Source: Mnemiopsis leidyi
Taxonomy: Eukaryota > Ctenophora > Tentaculata > Lobata > Bolinopsidae
Assembly: GCA_000226015.1 (NCBI GenBank)
Contig: JH154536.1
Location: 334,748 to 376,321 of the forward strand
Reading direction: 5' to 3'
DNA: 41,574 bases
Shown: in pieces, positions 1-13,961 of the stretch
Layout of the letters: the number at the start of each line of letters is the position of its first letter
How positions within the stretch are numbered: position 1 is the first letter of the stretch
Made by a program: the position numbers and the translations under genes
Notes under the pieces: generated by a model
The model's database searches: none
What the model saw: the letters and a program-made list of their open reading frames with translations, nothing else
What the model was told of the DNA's origin: nothing

Positions 1-3000
1 AAATTCACAGTGCGCCAGTGTGTGTATTTACGTACAAATACAGTGACGTAGCTGCAAGTTAAAACTGTCAGGGTTGCAAAGAAAAACGCCCAGTAAGTTC
101 CGTATAAGAAATCCTGTAAAGTTCTAAACAAAGAAGAGAGGGGGAAGAAGCCTTAGTGTGCAGTAGTAATAGTAGTAGAGAGTATCATATAGGGAAGCTG
201 CTGCTCAAGTACTCAATGAAAAGTTGACGGGGCGTGCTGAGAATGAAGTGTAGAGTAGTATGGAAGTAGAGTATTGACATCGAGCTATAAGTAGCTGCAT
301 AGTACTTAGTACATTCCGAAAACTTTGGAATAGTCTGGTAGTAGTCAGGACTAGTCTAAGTAGTCAGTGTATTTATATATTAACACAGTGTAACCACAGT
401 TGACACTATGTGCTGGGGGACAATTGCCAGGAACGTACGTTGCGCGAGACGTTACCTGTATTCACACTGAGTTGTGGTGAAATCTGGTAATAGAACCAGT
501 CTGAGTAGTCAGTGTCACTGTCAGGGTTAAGTATGGGAACTCAGACTTCAAAGTCGTGCCAGGGAAAATAAGACAGTTCGTGCACGTGCTAATTCTTTAA
601 GTGTCAGTCTAAATGTCCGTCTCAACTCTCAAGTTTAGTTCAGGACATAGATAGGTACGTATTGATAGGTACGTATTGATTTAAAGTTTTAAGGACTAAC
701 GTCGCGATATTAACCTCTGAAGTCTGACTTCCCAGAAACAAATTTAAACGAAAAGAAATATGAGATTGAAGAGATCAAAGAAATGCTCACGTTTCAAAGA
801 GAGAGAGGACTAGAAAACGATCACGTTAATGTTTAAATGCAGTGATCAAAACAAACGTGGGGCTACAAAACAGTACTTCTTTACATTTACTAAATTTGCC
901 TCCATCATACCGTAATTGGGCACTGCTAGTTACATATTACCGACGTAACGGTACGGCTAATCCTCCCAAACACAGACAACATTATACCCACGTAATGTTT
1001 CGGTTAATCCTCTTTAATCCTCTTAAATCTCAGACAACTGCATTTTATTTGGTGAAAGTCCTCTGAAATTAACCAAAAACTCTGAATTCTGTAACGGTAC
1101 GACCTATAGAATTTCAAAAGAACTACGCAACTATTTTCCTTCGGCAAATAACGTTAAATAGTTGACTAGGACTGCGGAATTAAAGAATTCTTCAGAAAGA
1201 AATCTGAAACAGGTGCTAGAAAACAACAATCTCACATAAAAAGAATCTCACATTAAAAGAAGGGGCTAGAAGACTTAAACAGTACTGAGAGGGAGAGAAG
1301 TGCAAGTAAAACAAATTAGAGAGTCTACAGCAGCTGGAAACATCAGATCTGTACGAGATCTTCTCATCTCTCATACAGGAAATGTACTTACACTAACGGT
1401 GACACTTTTTGAAGAGTTAGAACTCAGATTACAGCTATTAAAAGAGGATGCTATACAGTGTATAGTATACACGGTCTATAAAATACTTGTACTTGTGTAT
1501 ACTGAGTATTAATATACTGAACTGTAGCACTAATGAAGATTCTATTGTGTACCATAATAGTACAAGTTATATTTAAACGTATTAGTTGTCAATCCACTTA
1601 AATGTAAGGCGATAAACTGCTGACAGTTGTCAGACTGTTACACTATAAAAAACGTTTAATTACAATAGTAGGTGGATATCAAATTTCAAATTATGAGCAT
1701 GTATATATTATAGACAGGTATGATAACACAAAGAATATTTCTTTATCGAATACCGAAGGTTATAAAAGCAGGGATGCCAGGAAAACTCTGGGAAATAAAA
1801 TGTAATTTACGTCTATTTAGGAAGGCCTGCTTATTGTTGTTACGTCTGAGTTGTCAACAAATCAAGCATTGTTCAGCATCCTCAAGCACAGTTTAGGACC
1901 CTCTAGACACAGCACTAAAACAGTATAGAGAACACAACTAAATACTACAGAAAGGGAGGAGAACTTCAAACGAGACAAGAGGAGTAGGAGACGAGAGTAT
2001 GAGAAGTAAACTCTTTTAGTGAGCAGGAACCAGTAAACGGTAGTTACAAGGGATGAACTATTTACTGACCACATCTCTAGTCATATTGTAGTCTACAGAC
2101 TACTGGAATGAACACAGGACATGAAGTAAACCTGAAATCTAACTAAGCTTACTTAGATCTCAATTGGAAAGCAATATAAACCTACTTGAGACAACTAGTT
2201 AGAGAATATCGGGTATCTGAAATGGGCTTCTATGCAGTGAGTCTAAATTCAAATGTTGGTTTGTTTCTCGAAATGTGTATACAAACCAACGTCATAAGCG
2301 AGATTCAAAAAAATGTGATCAACTAGTTACAAAAAATAGAAATTTTCCAGTAGAACCTTCGGCTTTATCAACTACAAGATCACAGACGACAATTTGAATC
2401 AGCAGTAACAAAATCGTAAATTGCAATAACAAAATTGCAATAATAAGAAACAATAATTCTAAAGTCGTGACCTTGAACGGCTAAAACCGAGACACTAAAT
2501 AACGCTGAGTAAATCAAGACGAAACATGTGGAAGAGAAAGAGACTAAAGCAAGGGAAGGAAGAGAGAAATGACATGACATGTGATGATCACGTGACGATG
2601 TCCAGCAGGAACGTCCTTGTCTTGTGTCCACTACATGACACTGATCAGGCTGACACAACAAGTTCGAGAGAGAGAGATAGATCTGTCCGGTTATATAAAG
2701 ACTAGATACTCCTGTCACATGCACTGTTGTGCGATATACTTAGTTGTCAACTACGCGTTATAGACGAGGTGGGAAGAGCGCTATAAATTGATTTGTACTC
2801 TGTGTATCTTAGTGGGGTGTCACGTGCTTGCTTTACTAATTCAAGCTGTGTTACACGGTTACACGGTTACTGTGAGTTTCAGGCTAACGAGTAGGTATAA
2901 CATGTTTCAGACTATATTGTCATGAATTTCTGAGTATATGAGTTTTATCTTTACGAGTGACAAGAGATTGGTATTTGATGATAACATGTTAGTATAGCGA

Positions 3001-3840
3001 TTAGTATGTGACTATTTGTGAGTATGTGGGCGCGGTTGTAATCATTAGTAAATAATTCATCATCATTGTAAGTAAACGAATGAACAGAACAACTTCCCGA
3101 GAATGAATTGTAAGAAAGACTGCAGGACCGGCAAAAAGCTCGTGTCAATAGAAGAAGGCGGGGTCTACTCAGCGTTATATAATTTGTCAAGATATGTCAC
3201 GGTATTACTATTCACTGTATTCATCTTCATAATGAAACTGCTAATATGGACACACAGATCAGATATTACACTGAGAAATTGTAATGATATGACGAGATCA
3301 GCAACATTGAACATGTTCCAATATTCACACATCTCATAAAGATCATACAGATACTATACAGAACTGCGTTAACTGTAGTGACAGTGTCGGAAAATTAGGC
3401 AAAGTTTTCCACTAAAGCAATAAGGCGTGATGCGACAATTCAGCCACACAGAAAGCAAAGATCGAGTGGGAGCAGCGAGAGGGCTGAGGAATGTCAATTT
3501 TCATGAACAATGAACAATGAACTGACAGGCACAGACTAGCTATACACGCTATACAGACTACAGTTGCAATGTAAGATCTGGTGTTGCAGGTGAAAAATTC
3601 ACAGTCGTTGACATCGCAGAAAAGTGCAATATTACAGATCTTGAATTGGAAGTGTGACACAGCAAAATGACACAGCAAAATGACACAGCAAAATAACACA
3701 GCAAAATAACGGACTACAGATACTCAGAGATACAACTAGAACAATTACACGTGGAAAATAAAGTTTACTATTACTAGTACTACTACTGAACTGGATAGTG
3801 GTTGACGAGATGATATCCGTCTAACTCATAACTTTCTAAC
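1..3840. other. Intergenic, no gene supported
   Basis: This stretch has stops in all frames at ordinary spacing. The longest open frames lack recognisable domains, good splice sites or a coding-like residue mix. It is A+T-rich with many AGTAGT and CAGTGT words in the first 600 bases and a 14-base direct repeat at about 651-678. It could contain regulatory DNA or old mobile-element remains that I cannot identify. Confidence 0.5.
3655..3706. repeat. 13-bp tandem repeat, four copies
   Basis: The unit TGACACAGCAAAA occurs three times exactly, followed by a fourth copy with one change (TAACACAGCAAAA). It is a simple minisatellite in non-coding DNA. Confidence 0.9.
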
Positions 3841-4080
3841 GAAACGCCAGGAGAGCAGCAAGGTGCGAGCGGCCGCGCGCGAGTCGGGTTACACCTCGAC
3901 AAGAAAGTGGGTACTGAGACTGAGAGGTAACGTCCGACTACTAAAAGATGGAGAACACGCGCGCAATCTGAATGTGTTGTCTGGGTGGGCGGGTGTATAA
4001 CGCGTTATCTAAGAGTGATATACACAGGTCCCTCTCGCCAAACTGACGCGTGATATCACTGCAGTCAACGTCGTCGTCTA
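3841..4080. promoter_or_regulatory. CpG-rich patch, possible promoter region
   Basis: In an otherwise A+T-rich region this patch is rich in CpG words, including GCGGCCGCGCGCG near 3870, ACACGCGCGC near 3957, AACGCGTTA near 4000 and CGTCGTCG near 4070. Such a local contrast can mark a promoter or 5' exon of a gene whose coding part lies elsewhere. No attached open reading frame was found, so this is only a suggestion. Confidence 0.25.
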
Positions 4081-7000
4081 ATACTTTCGTGTGTAACTTT
4101 CCTTTGTACTTTCATGTATTACCATAGATAGACTGTCTTACTTTAAATAAACTATCTTACGTTAAACGTTTAATGAACTGTCTTTGGTCTTACTTTACTT
4201 TGGTCTTATGTTTATGGTAAACCGTAAAACGTTTCGAAATATCAATGGACCATTTTGAGCCAGACTTATTATAGCGATTGCAATTTGCATTTACATTGCT
4301 GTGATCTTAATCGATAACACAAGAGACCAATTAAGCCTGTAGTCGCAACGAGCATGTAAATATTACATTACATAATGATAGATAGTAGGGGAAGTAAAAT
4401 AATATTAATGAAAACTTAGGCCCATGTACAATGAGCATGCTTGAAATCACCAAAAAGTCAAAGCTCTAGATATAACGTCACCAGTATACCACAAAATCAA
4501 ACAAGGCAAAGAAAAAAAGTTTTAAACTATTTCAACACTACAAATACATCAAATTTATTGAGCTAAGGATGTAAACGAAGTATACACTCAAGAATTTGTG
4601 TGTTTCACTGTCTAGCCAAACAAATGATTTAAAGAAAAAGGCAACATAACACTCGAGCTAAATTGACTAAGACACCATGGAATTAAAAAAAGTAGCCCAA
4701 GTTCCCCTGAGGGTCTAAACCACGGTAAACTGATGACAGCCACACTAAAAAGAAATAAGATAAATGGGAGCAGGGTAACTTGAACACAAGGTTGTGGGTG
4801 TAATGTTACACACACCCAAGCTAGCTCTGATATGTGCGGGGTAATATCTGTTGTAATTATATGTGTAGCGTCTAAAAGTCTAGGGGTGGATGTGCACCCT
4901 TATCTAGAAGTTAGTGGTATGTCGGATAATTCAATTTCTGTGTATCTTCTTCCATCTTCACCCCCGTGAAGTGTTATGTGGCTTTGTTCATATGTCCATG
5001 TGATATAGCTTGCTGATGTATACCTATCATGCAGATGTAAACCGTTAAGATTCAGTGGTTTAGAAGAACTGAACAAAAAATCTGATTTATTTATTCGATC
5101 AATTTAGGTAATCTAACAATATTCGCTCTTACAAAATGCTGCCATCTAAATTATCTACAGACTACAATGTTAATACAATCTCGACACAAAGTAAGCAATG
5201 TTCGATGTAAGCAGATAAACTGGCTGTGGCAATGGGATTATCTATCAATGACATCAACTCATAAGTGATCCATCATCGTTACAACAATTTCACAGATTGA
5301 CCAAGTTTACGTAAATCTATGAAAATTGGCGTTTATAATGTTCCAACAGAAACTATCATTTCACTTAAATCACGACATCTGCTGGCTCTCAGCCAGGTAA
5401 GCCCAGTAGGTTATAGATAAATGCATGGAAGTGTGGCAGCTCGTTTTTACAGTTATCACTGCAGTGACAACTTTGTAAGTTACTTAATGGTTACCATAGT
5501 TACTGTGTGGACTGCAAATGTAGCTTCAGCGTGCTAATTTAAATGGCCAGAGAAGCTAGGAATAAAATTTGTAAGATGATTTATTTGATAAAATCTTTAA
5601 TTCTAGGGCTTGTGTAAAACAATATGAAACAAGAAATACAGACTGAGGAATGCTTCAAGAAAAACACAAAATTCCATGCCGATCCGAAAAGGTAGACGAT
5701 CAAATTACAGCGGCTTAGTCTGATAGCAATTTCTAGCATTCTTCCAAACTCATTAACGACATGAAATAACGCATAATGAGCGAATATGAACACATTTGTG
5801 CATCCTTGTGACCAGATCATTGCACAAAATTGTTATTTACGTTCACTGGCGCTATCTCACTCCAAGCGATCCTATATCATATATAACCTTGAACTATAAA
5901 AAATTCTAACAACATTTTACACAAAAATGACCTGGATGAAATACCTTTGTATTGTGTGATACTGTGTGACTAGTTTTATGTCCTCCGGCAACAATTCACA
6001 CACAATTAGAAAATCACACATTCAAAACACGGAGGTATTTAGCCCTGTAGAATGTTCATGTCCCAGACGGTGTTGATACTATCAATATAGCTATATCCAT
6101 AATTCAGTCAACTATGAGGCTATATCAAGTGTTATAGGTTAACAGGTAGGAATTTAAAGCGACATGAACATCGGCAAAACAAACGGGCAGGCAGCATGTC
6201 GTTAACAGTAAGGTAACATATTTGTGTGAACAACGCGTTAATCTAGCCTTGTACAGTTCTACAGTTATGTTAATTTTGCGTTATGGTAGAGATGTGGACA
6301 TTTTAGTAAATGCAAAACTACTGAACTGTAAAACTTTACGTCAATATGATATATTAAGAACAAGTGCGGGCACTACCTAGGTAAAACTAAAAAGCTATAA
6401 CAGCTAGCAGTGAAGTATATTTCACCGCATTTCAGAAATGCAAGTCCCGCTAGAGAGATCAGGAGTATTCACTAGAAGTGAAGGTGCTCTTCTACCTCGT
6501 GAATGTGTAGCTAGGACTGCACTAAACATAACTAAGTAGTTTAAATGCGGCACTACATTAACCTACATTTGTATTTATCCAGGAAGGGACTCATCAGTTC
6601 AGACTGTGTAGGGACAAATTGGACGTTTAGAAGAGAATTAGAGGATTTTAATTGGACTGGAAATTACACTGAGTAAGTATTCATACACGGCCCAGCAGTC
6701 ACGTAATTTTACAGCAAGATTGACATCTGCATCGTTACAATAGCAATACTTAACCCTCAGCTTCACACTTATTTAGTTATTTAGGCAAAATTTTACTGGC
6801 AAGGTAAAAATATTTCAAGTACAAAACCTTCAAATAAGGAAAAAGTGTGAAAATTGCCAATTAGTATTTACAAGAAGGTTATCAGTGATCAAACAGAATT
6901 AAGATAAATGGCGTCAGTATGGTAGTCCAGATAAGATATACGGTAAATTGTAAGATGCTGATGTAAGTTGGAATGGAATGTTAAAAATGCTGGAAATGCA

Positions 7001-9450
7001 ATAGAGGAAGGAAATGAAAGACTGGTGGTTTTATGTAAAGGTATTCTGCTTCTATATTCTTACAACGAAGGTATTTGAATAAAAAGCAGCAAAGTGTAAC
7101 AACTAACAAATATAACTTTCGAACTCGAAGGTAAGCAAGGCATCGATTACATGTAAAGCGATGTAACGAGGAAACACATAGATGCAGACACGTAAAGAAA
7201 GACTTGGTATAACATTCTCTAGACATGCATGTCACCCAAATAAGTGCCCACATCACTATTCTCAAGTCTGAAAACTGAATATTGAGTAGTAATAGTTGAC
7301 GAGATTATATCCGTCTACCGTTCTAGTTCAGCTTTGAGCTGCGAGAGTCGTGATTACAAGAATTGCAAGGATTACAAGGATTAAAAAGATTACAAGGATT
7401 AATAAATATGTCGAATTACAAATGTTATGTCTGACTCAAAGATCTAAAATCAAATGTAAGCATCAAAAAGAACCAGTGCACCTGGTAGATTAAACCCAAC
7501 CCTATAGTAAAATATAATCATGATAAAATATGTAATATTATAATGTAAAATAAGCTGTAATGATGAAGATAATGTAGATAAGCTATAATGTAAATAAGTT
7601 GTAAATAAGCTGTACGATAAGAGTAAGTAAGTTGACGAGTATCTCCGCGACCAGTAGGGTTAGTACCAGTAGGGTTAGTTACTTAGTCTCCCTTTGTCTC
7701 TTTACTTTGTCTCTCTTTCGAGCAGGTATCCATGCAATCGAACATAGGTTCGTAAGAGACTTATCAGCATGAGGGGAACAGCAAGTGCACAAACGTCTGG
7801 ATCACTGGATGCAACCAAAGGATGTCAACCTAAATACTAAAAGAAAAAAATTATCTTCAGCGAAACGTTTCACGGAACCATCATATCACCAATGAGAAAA
7901 TCGGGAGAACAGGAATGAACAAACTCCATTATATTCCACCATGGCCCTTGCTGATCTCAACAAAGACTAATGGTCCCCCGGCCCCACATTCGCACCAGCA
8001 AGTACAATCTTGCAGTGGGAGTACAAGCAGCATCATGACATCAGTACACAACATGTAATCAAGTTTGGGGACACACGTGGACACTGATATTCTTATCTCC
8101 CTTGTCTTAGAATTATCTTAATTGTATTGTCTGAACAGACAGGAAACAGACAGGTAACTTGAGAACGTTCATGGACAAACAAGTTTTCAAGTTCTTATTA
8201 TATGGACGATATTCACATGCTCGCTGGAGACAACACACCTGTTTTACCACTCTCAGTGCATGTTTAATGCAATAATTATATCAATATTCCATAGTACCGA
8301 GACCAGTTGAAAGGGGCAGCGGGAGAACAAAAACAATATACCCTTTAACGAGAAAATTGATAACAGTCATCACATTTACAGTATGTACGCTTATACAATT
8401 TAAACTCGAAGTCAGACCAGAGGCATGAGAGAGGCTATAAATATAAACTCAACATTCAATAAAGCAATGTAAATTTGTGTGAGTGCAAGTGCTAAATTCT
8501 GAGGGCTACCTGATCTGAGATATCCGAATATACAGCTGAGCCTAAGAAATTGTACGGGACGATTTAACCTCTCAAGTTCTAAAAGCGTTAGAATCAGGTA
8601 GATATTTTCCGTGAAATTTCTTAGAGGCGTCTGTTCATCCGTACAGAGAGTTGGAAATACTGTAACTAAAGTGAATATAACGTAAATAGTACCTTATTAA
8701 CAAAAATTGTTAACCCCCGCGGTACCAATGACACTTTAACAAAGTTGTTAATTGGAAACTTTAAAAAATCATATTTGCTTATTTGGTATCTGTGCATGAA
8801 ATTTCGCAGTTTAGCAGTTACAGACGGATATTCGGCATTCCACTTCCAAACCTTAAAGATATCATCTTCGTTCAAGTTTCAAAGTATCATTTCCGTTACC
8901 ACAGATGATAGGTAAATCAACGCTGTTACTGGGTGATTTTCGTCTAATGAATTATTGCCAGTTACTAAGTAACCAAATTATAACAAGCTCCGTTAGTCTG
9001 TTAAACCTTAAGTAGTGGTCACCGGCTTATTTACAAGGCAAGAAGAGGCATAATTATAACAGTGACATAAACAACAGTGATATAACAGTGACATAAACAA
9101 AATATATAAACCGTCGCGTTTGACTGATCATAAAAACAAATCTAGCCTATTTATACTTAGATTTACAGGGCGGTGCATAACTGAGAGTGAAGAAATAACA
9201 CTATGCATACGTCCACTGTTAAAAGCGTTAGGTCGATGGGTGACGCAATATCCAATAACAGACCTCTAATGGATTTGAGAGATGATCACCTACCGAACCA
9301 TTCCACAGTATAACACTCAGGGATCAGGGCTAATAGTAACCGTTCAGTGTGGAGCCTTTATGAATTATCTCGTGATACTGATCACTCATGGCACTGTTCC
9401 CTTGTTTTAAGTTCACAACCCCCTATCTACTTCTCATTACTAAATTTCCC
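4081..9450. other. Intergenic, no gene supported
   Basis: No reading frame here has convincing coding character or splice support. Short direct repeats are present: an ATTACAAGG-type repeat at about 7354-7402, and a 15-base repeat CCAGTAGGGTTAGTA followed by a near copy at about 7651-7680. A motif at 7295-7317 also occurs, with one change, at 3801-3823. Confidence 0.45.
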
Positions 9451-9451
9451 G

Positions 9452-9576
9452 TCAGATCATGTTGTCTTCCAGCCGGCTCCATGGAGTCAGGGTCAGCTTT
9501 CCGGGTGCACTTTCCCACTCTTGAATCTCAGCCAATTTTTGAGATTTTTCGTTCGACTTTACTAATGTATTTTTTC
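9452..9576 (-). CDS. Candidate orphan terminal exon, unknown protein
   Basis: On the minus strand an acceptor (TTTTGAATCAG) opens a 41-residue frame ending at a TGA at 9452-9454. The peptide is hydrophilic and better balanced than its surroundings: a Lys/Glu-rich start, then a Trp/Pro-containing end that finishes SRLEDNMI. Its G+C content is higher than the flanks. It would join an upstream exon in phase 1. No partner exon was found in the following kilobases of the minus-strand gene direction, and I recognise no family. It could equally be a chance open frame. Confidence 0.22.
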
Positions 9577-9953
9577 CTGATTCAAAATGTTTAAAAGTGT
9601 TTTTAAACTTGATAGATGAAAATATTTTGCAGCAGAAAAGTGGCATTGGTGGTTAGAAACGAAGAAACTTATAGTTTTATCACCTTTGCAAGATCTGCAT
9701 GATAGAGCTCATTTCCTAAGCTAACTTCACCGGAAACTGTTTGTCATGAATTCAGGGCCCGGTCGTGATAATCAGGAAATCTAAAAAGTTCAATTAGAAG
9801 AAAACCAGGAGGTTTGGCACTGCCTTACTACCTTACTGTCACCACACAGCTACGGAGCTAGAAGTCAAGGTGTTAAAACAGCATGGCATCAGAGCTGCTC
9901 TGTCGTTCCATGTAGACACAAGGTACAGCTCTATTTTGACTAATGTCTGGGTT

Positions 9954-10037
9954 AAACTGTTACTGTTAGTGTTACTCCCTCATCTGCTTGCACTTAAACT
10001 GTTACTGTTACTGTTACTCCCTCATCTGCTTGCAATT
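9954..10037. repeat. 42-bp tandem duplication
   Basis: Two adjacent 42-base copies (9954-9995 and 9996-10037) differ at very few positions. Each contains a GTTACT-type triplication followed by CTCCCTCATCTGCTTGCA. The Leu-rich open frame that crosses it on the plus strand is a by-product of the repeat and is not annotated as a gene. Confidence 0.85.
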
Positions 10038-13000
10038 GTACTTAATAATAAAGGCTCACTTGATTGCAATCGCACATATTTCGGTAGAGATGCCTCTGAA
10101 GTAGGATAAGCCATGACAGAGCAATTGCTTGAGCTTCGTGGATACCACTAAATCTAGTATTTTATATAATTTTGTTGCTAGTTAGTGTTGCCACAATTCT
10201 ACGGTTCCTAGTGTGTCGTGTAACTAAGAAATTCCTCATGTATATTATCCCACGCAGATTGCTGAGTAATTCCTTCCCACTTCTCATTCCCTCCCTGGTT
10301 TGAGGTCCCAACCCGTTCAACTTGCTTATATCTGAGCATTGTTTCAATACTAAATATTTATCACTGGAATTTTTATTGTAACGATTTTTTCTCAGATTAA
10401 GGTGTCATCGTTCGAGAGTGTAAAAGTGTTAAAGAGGTATTAGGGTTATGTGTCATAACGATAAATTACTGAGAAACAGGACCCAAATTTAGCGAATATT
10501 CACAACGCCGTATCGAGTTGTAGACATTTAGGAGTTTCGCTGCCATGGCAACAAGCTCGGAGTTACATGGTTTCCTTTTCCATACCCTTTCAGTAACTTA
10601 TGGATCCGTCTTCACTGATACATCGCCGTAACATTTCGTGCAAAGAGGCGTTATTATACGGACTTAATTACCTTTGCATTAACCTTCCGAATTCTAGAAT
10701 TGTATAGTTGTTGTATCTATACTACTGTACTATCGTGCTGATGAGATTTGGTCCTTGATCGTTTTCTATTTTCCATTTATTTGATATCATTTATAATTGG
10801 AGGTTTAGTTTGACAACACAACATCGATAAAATATCGTAAAATTATTGATCAAGATTTTTGGACGCACGATTAGCTTTAAAATGCAGCTCTACTCTTCGA
10901 AGCTGTTGCTGTTCATAGTCAACCACAAAAATTTCTTCTTTATTTGCATTGACTATGATCTTCTTACATTAATAAGATAGTTAAGCAGAGTGGGTGAACC
11001 TGAAATGATTTGGTATTTAAAAATTAGATGAATTAGCTAAGTGATCGACAAAACTTTGAAGTAGCACATCTCCTAGTCCTATATGCATACACTGTCCAAA
11101 CTTCTGAATTCTAATTCAAAGAACAAGTCAAGCCATCTTCACAGTCATTTCAGCCCACGATAAAGTCCAGCTTGAGCAGCAATCTAATACTATAGTGCAC
11201 ACGTGTTTACACAGCAATTCATTTGACAAATAGCTCACTCGGGGGTGTATTGTTCTATAAACTTTATCCCATTGATGCTGCATCTATTTCACAGTCATTT
11301 TAAGATTTTATATGAATTGGGATCCTGCGCTAACCTTTTGTTTCGATTACGTATATAGTTTACTCTTATATAAACATGAGTTTTAGTATCATCATGAAGA
11401 GGAGCTAATGGATCATTATGACTTCGGATTAAATGCAGTGTTCAACAATCTAACAGTGGTGATGTGGTTGGACGCCGCGGTTGATTTGCACTGCGGTTTG
11501 TTTGAATATGTTAAACCCGTCCTTTAGACCTCCTGCATTGATGCCGAGCTTTTATGGAAACAAAAGTCTGCGTCTTTAGAAGACACTTATTACAGCCGAC
11601 ATAATTACTCTATTTTGAACTATAAGTATACACCTTAAAGCTTCAACACACTTGCTTGTACTCTTTTATAGATCCCCACCATATTCTTATTCAAATTAGA
11701 GCAAACAGAAGAGCATTAGAGCAAGCCAACCCCATGTATCTGATTACATATAGTTAGGGAGCCCACTTAGTACATTCTCTTTTCCGGGTAAACCTGAACT
11801 ACATGGGTCCCATTACGACATTACGGCAACCCAAACTGGGCAGGGGAACCAATCTTGGGGAACGGAAACTCCTCTAATAATTCCAGTAAACTTGGTTGAA
11901 GAGAGTATATGTGTAACTGCATGTTTGAGGTCTATTGCTTATTCTTTTGCTTCGTAAAACAGTGGTGTACGCTGACAGTTGACAATCGCGTAGTTTGATT
12001 TATGCTCAAAATTCAGTTGTAAAGATTTTCCCTATACATTTCTTTTTCAATTTTATTTTGAAATCATATTCAGAATTGTTCATTCAAAGAACGAATAGTT
12101 TGTTTAAGTATCGAATACCAAACTTTAGAACAAAACTTGAACAACGCAAGGCAAAATTTTTGTAACAGTTGGCTACAAAAGTAGAACTTGTTTCGAACAA
12201 AAATGTGAAAAAATTGTATTTGAGTTTCTTGTTCAACATTCGATGCATTTCGTGGTCAGCAAAACAATAAATAATAATTCCATTTCATTTAGGTAGTGAT
12301 AACGTAGAGCTGCGTGCCCATCACAGCTGATTTGATTCACACTTCACAGCTTATCACAATCACAGATAAAAGTGCAATACAATATAATTATATTTGTATT
12401 CGGATATAATCAATTAATTAAGATTCAATTGCCCGGGAGCTGCAACATCTAGAACATAGGTTTCCCAACAAATTTGTGAACAACTCAAACTATAATCTTG
12501 TCAATACACTACTCAAGCTACCATGTTAATGGACTCTCGCTCTGTGGAAAGGAATTGATTTTTAGGATGCAATGAATCATCCAACTCATACACATGCTAT
12601 AATACAGGCACGAGTAACACCACTTTGAGCACGAGTACTAGAGTGTATTTGTCACGTAAATATTATAGTCAGTCGAATTGTTCATGTTCGATCGTTGATG
12701 CAGATCTAAAGTGTCTTTGTTCAGATTTTCTGATATCAATGTGTTCATAATCTTATAAGATTCTTAAATCCAGCTTTGATAAAACATAGAAAAGTAAATT
12801 TTTTAGACCCAATCCGTAATTATGAAAGATCACTTCACATTTAATTTTGACTTTAAGATCAGACTCTTATAGGTTTTCATATAACAGATCATCGTTTATC
12901 GTGCACATGACATATGCACAACTCATATAATTTCCACTGAATAGCTGAATTGAAAAATATTGTCATTGAAGGATTGATAATTCATGCAGACATGATATCC

Positions 13001-13847
13001 TAGCTCTGCATTTTAAAATTTCAGACCACAAATCTTTTATTTCATGACCACAACAGCGAGCTTGAAATAAATTGTGGTTTTACTTTTAAATGTAAACCAC
13101 AACATGATGAAAACATATAGCAGGCTTGGATCTCTGACAGCAACCAAACATCATTCTTTCATTGATATCAAAAATTTGAGTCTTTATATTACCATCATTA
13201 AATAATAATGTTGATATTAAGAAAATTTTCTCTTTTCAGCTTTTCCTCCATACTTTTCTGACTGATAGTGATAGTGATAATCTGAGATTCATAGAATTTA
13301 GTTGTATGTACTATTCAGTGTGCGGTTTAAACGTGTTTCGCGACTTATAACGAGTCTCGTATCTTTAAAATCGTTTTTATTTTATAGACGTAAAACTGAG
13401 CTTTAGATTTTTGTAAAACAGAGAAAATTGTAGCTGTTTCACGAGCATACAGCATTCGGAGTATATTAGTATAACTGGGTTTTCTAGAATTTCGTTCGGC
13501 CACTTGAGATATTTTAAAGTTTCGTCACCGTTGTCTAGTAAAATCGGAACTTTCCAACTATCTCGCAGTCACAAGCTGCTTAATACTTAAATAGTATCGA
13601 GTATCGACTAATCAAAAGCCGTTATATTCTTGTAGACTATTTTAGTTCTGTTTTCCTGGCCCTAACCGCAAAATTTTTTCTTTTCTAAAAAAGTTATTTC
13701 TGACTTTCTGAATAAACGGCAGATTTTTGTGTTGCAAACTTCACATATCGGAATTTCTGTCTGATAATGATATAGTGCGAACAGCGCAGTATAAGTATTT
13801 GCGTGTTTTAGAAGCAGTTCGGGGTTTTCGTATCAATTATAGAGCTT
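10038..13847. other. Intergenic, no gene supported
   Basis: About 3.8 kb of A+T-rich DNA with frequent stops in all six frames. I see no coding exon, RNA gene or complete mobile element in it. Confidence 0.5.
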
Positions 13848-13961
13848 CAGTAGCAGTAGCAGTAGCAGTAGCAGTAGCAGTAGCAGTAGCAGTAGCAGTA
13901 GCAGTAGCAGTAGCAGTAGCAGTAGCAGTAGCAGTAGCAGTAGCAGTAGCAGTAGCAGTAC
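13848..13961. repeat. Hexanucleotide microsatellite (CAGTAG)19
   Basis: An uninterrupted run of 19 CAGTAG units spans 114 bases. Read on the plus strand it gives an Ala-Val repeat inside a short open frame, but that frame has no other coding support. Its length and purity suggest it is polymorphic in the population. Confidence 0.95.

Noticed and set aside
2380-2724. 114-residue minus-strand open frame
   Set aside because: Its composition is irregular, it matches no known domain and no partner exon or promoter is visible. A frame of this length occurs by chance in a window this size.
9870-10109. Leu-rich plus-strand open frame that looks like a membrane protein
   Set aside because: The Leu runs come from a 42-base tandem duplication with CTGTTACTG-type units, not from a real membrane segment.
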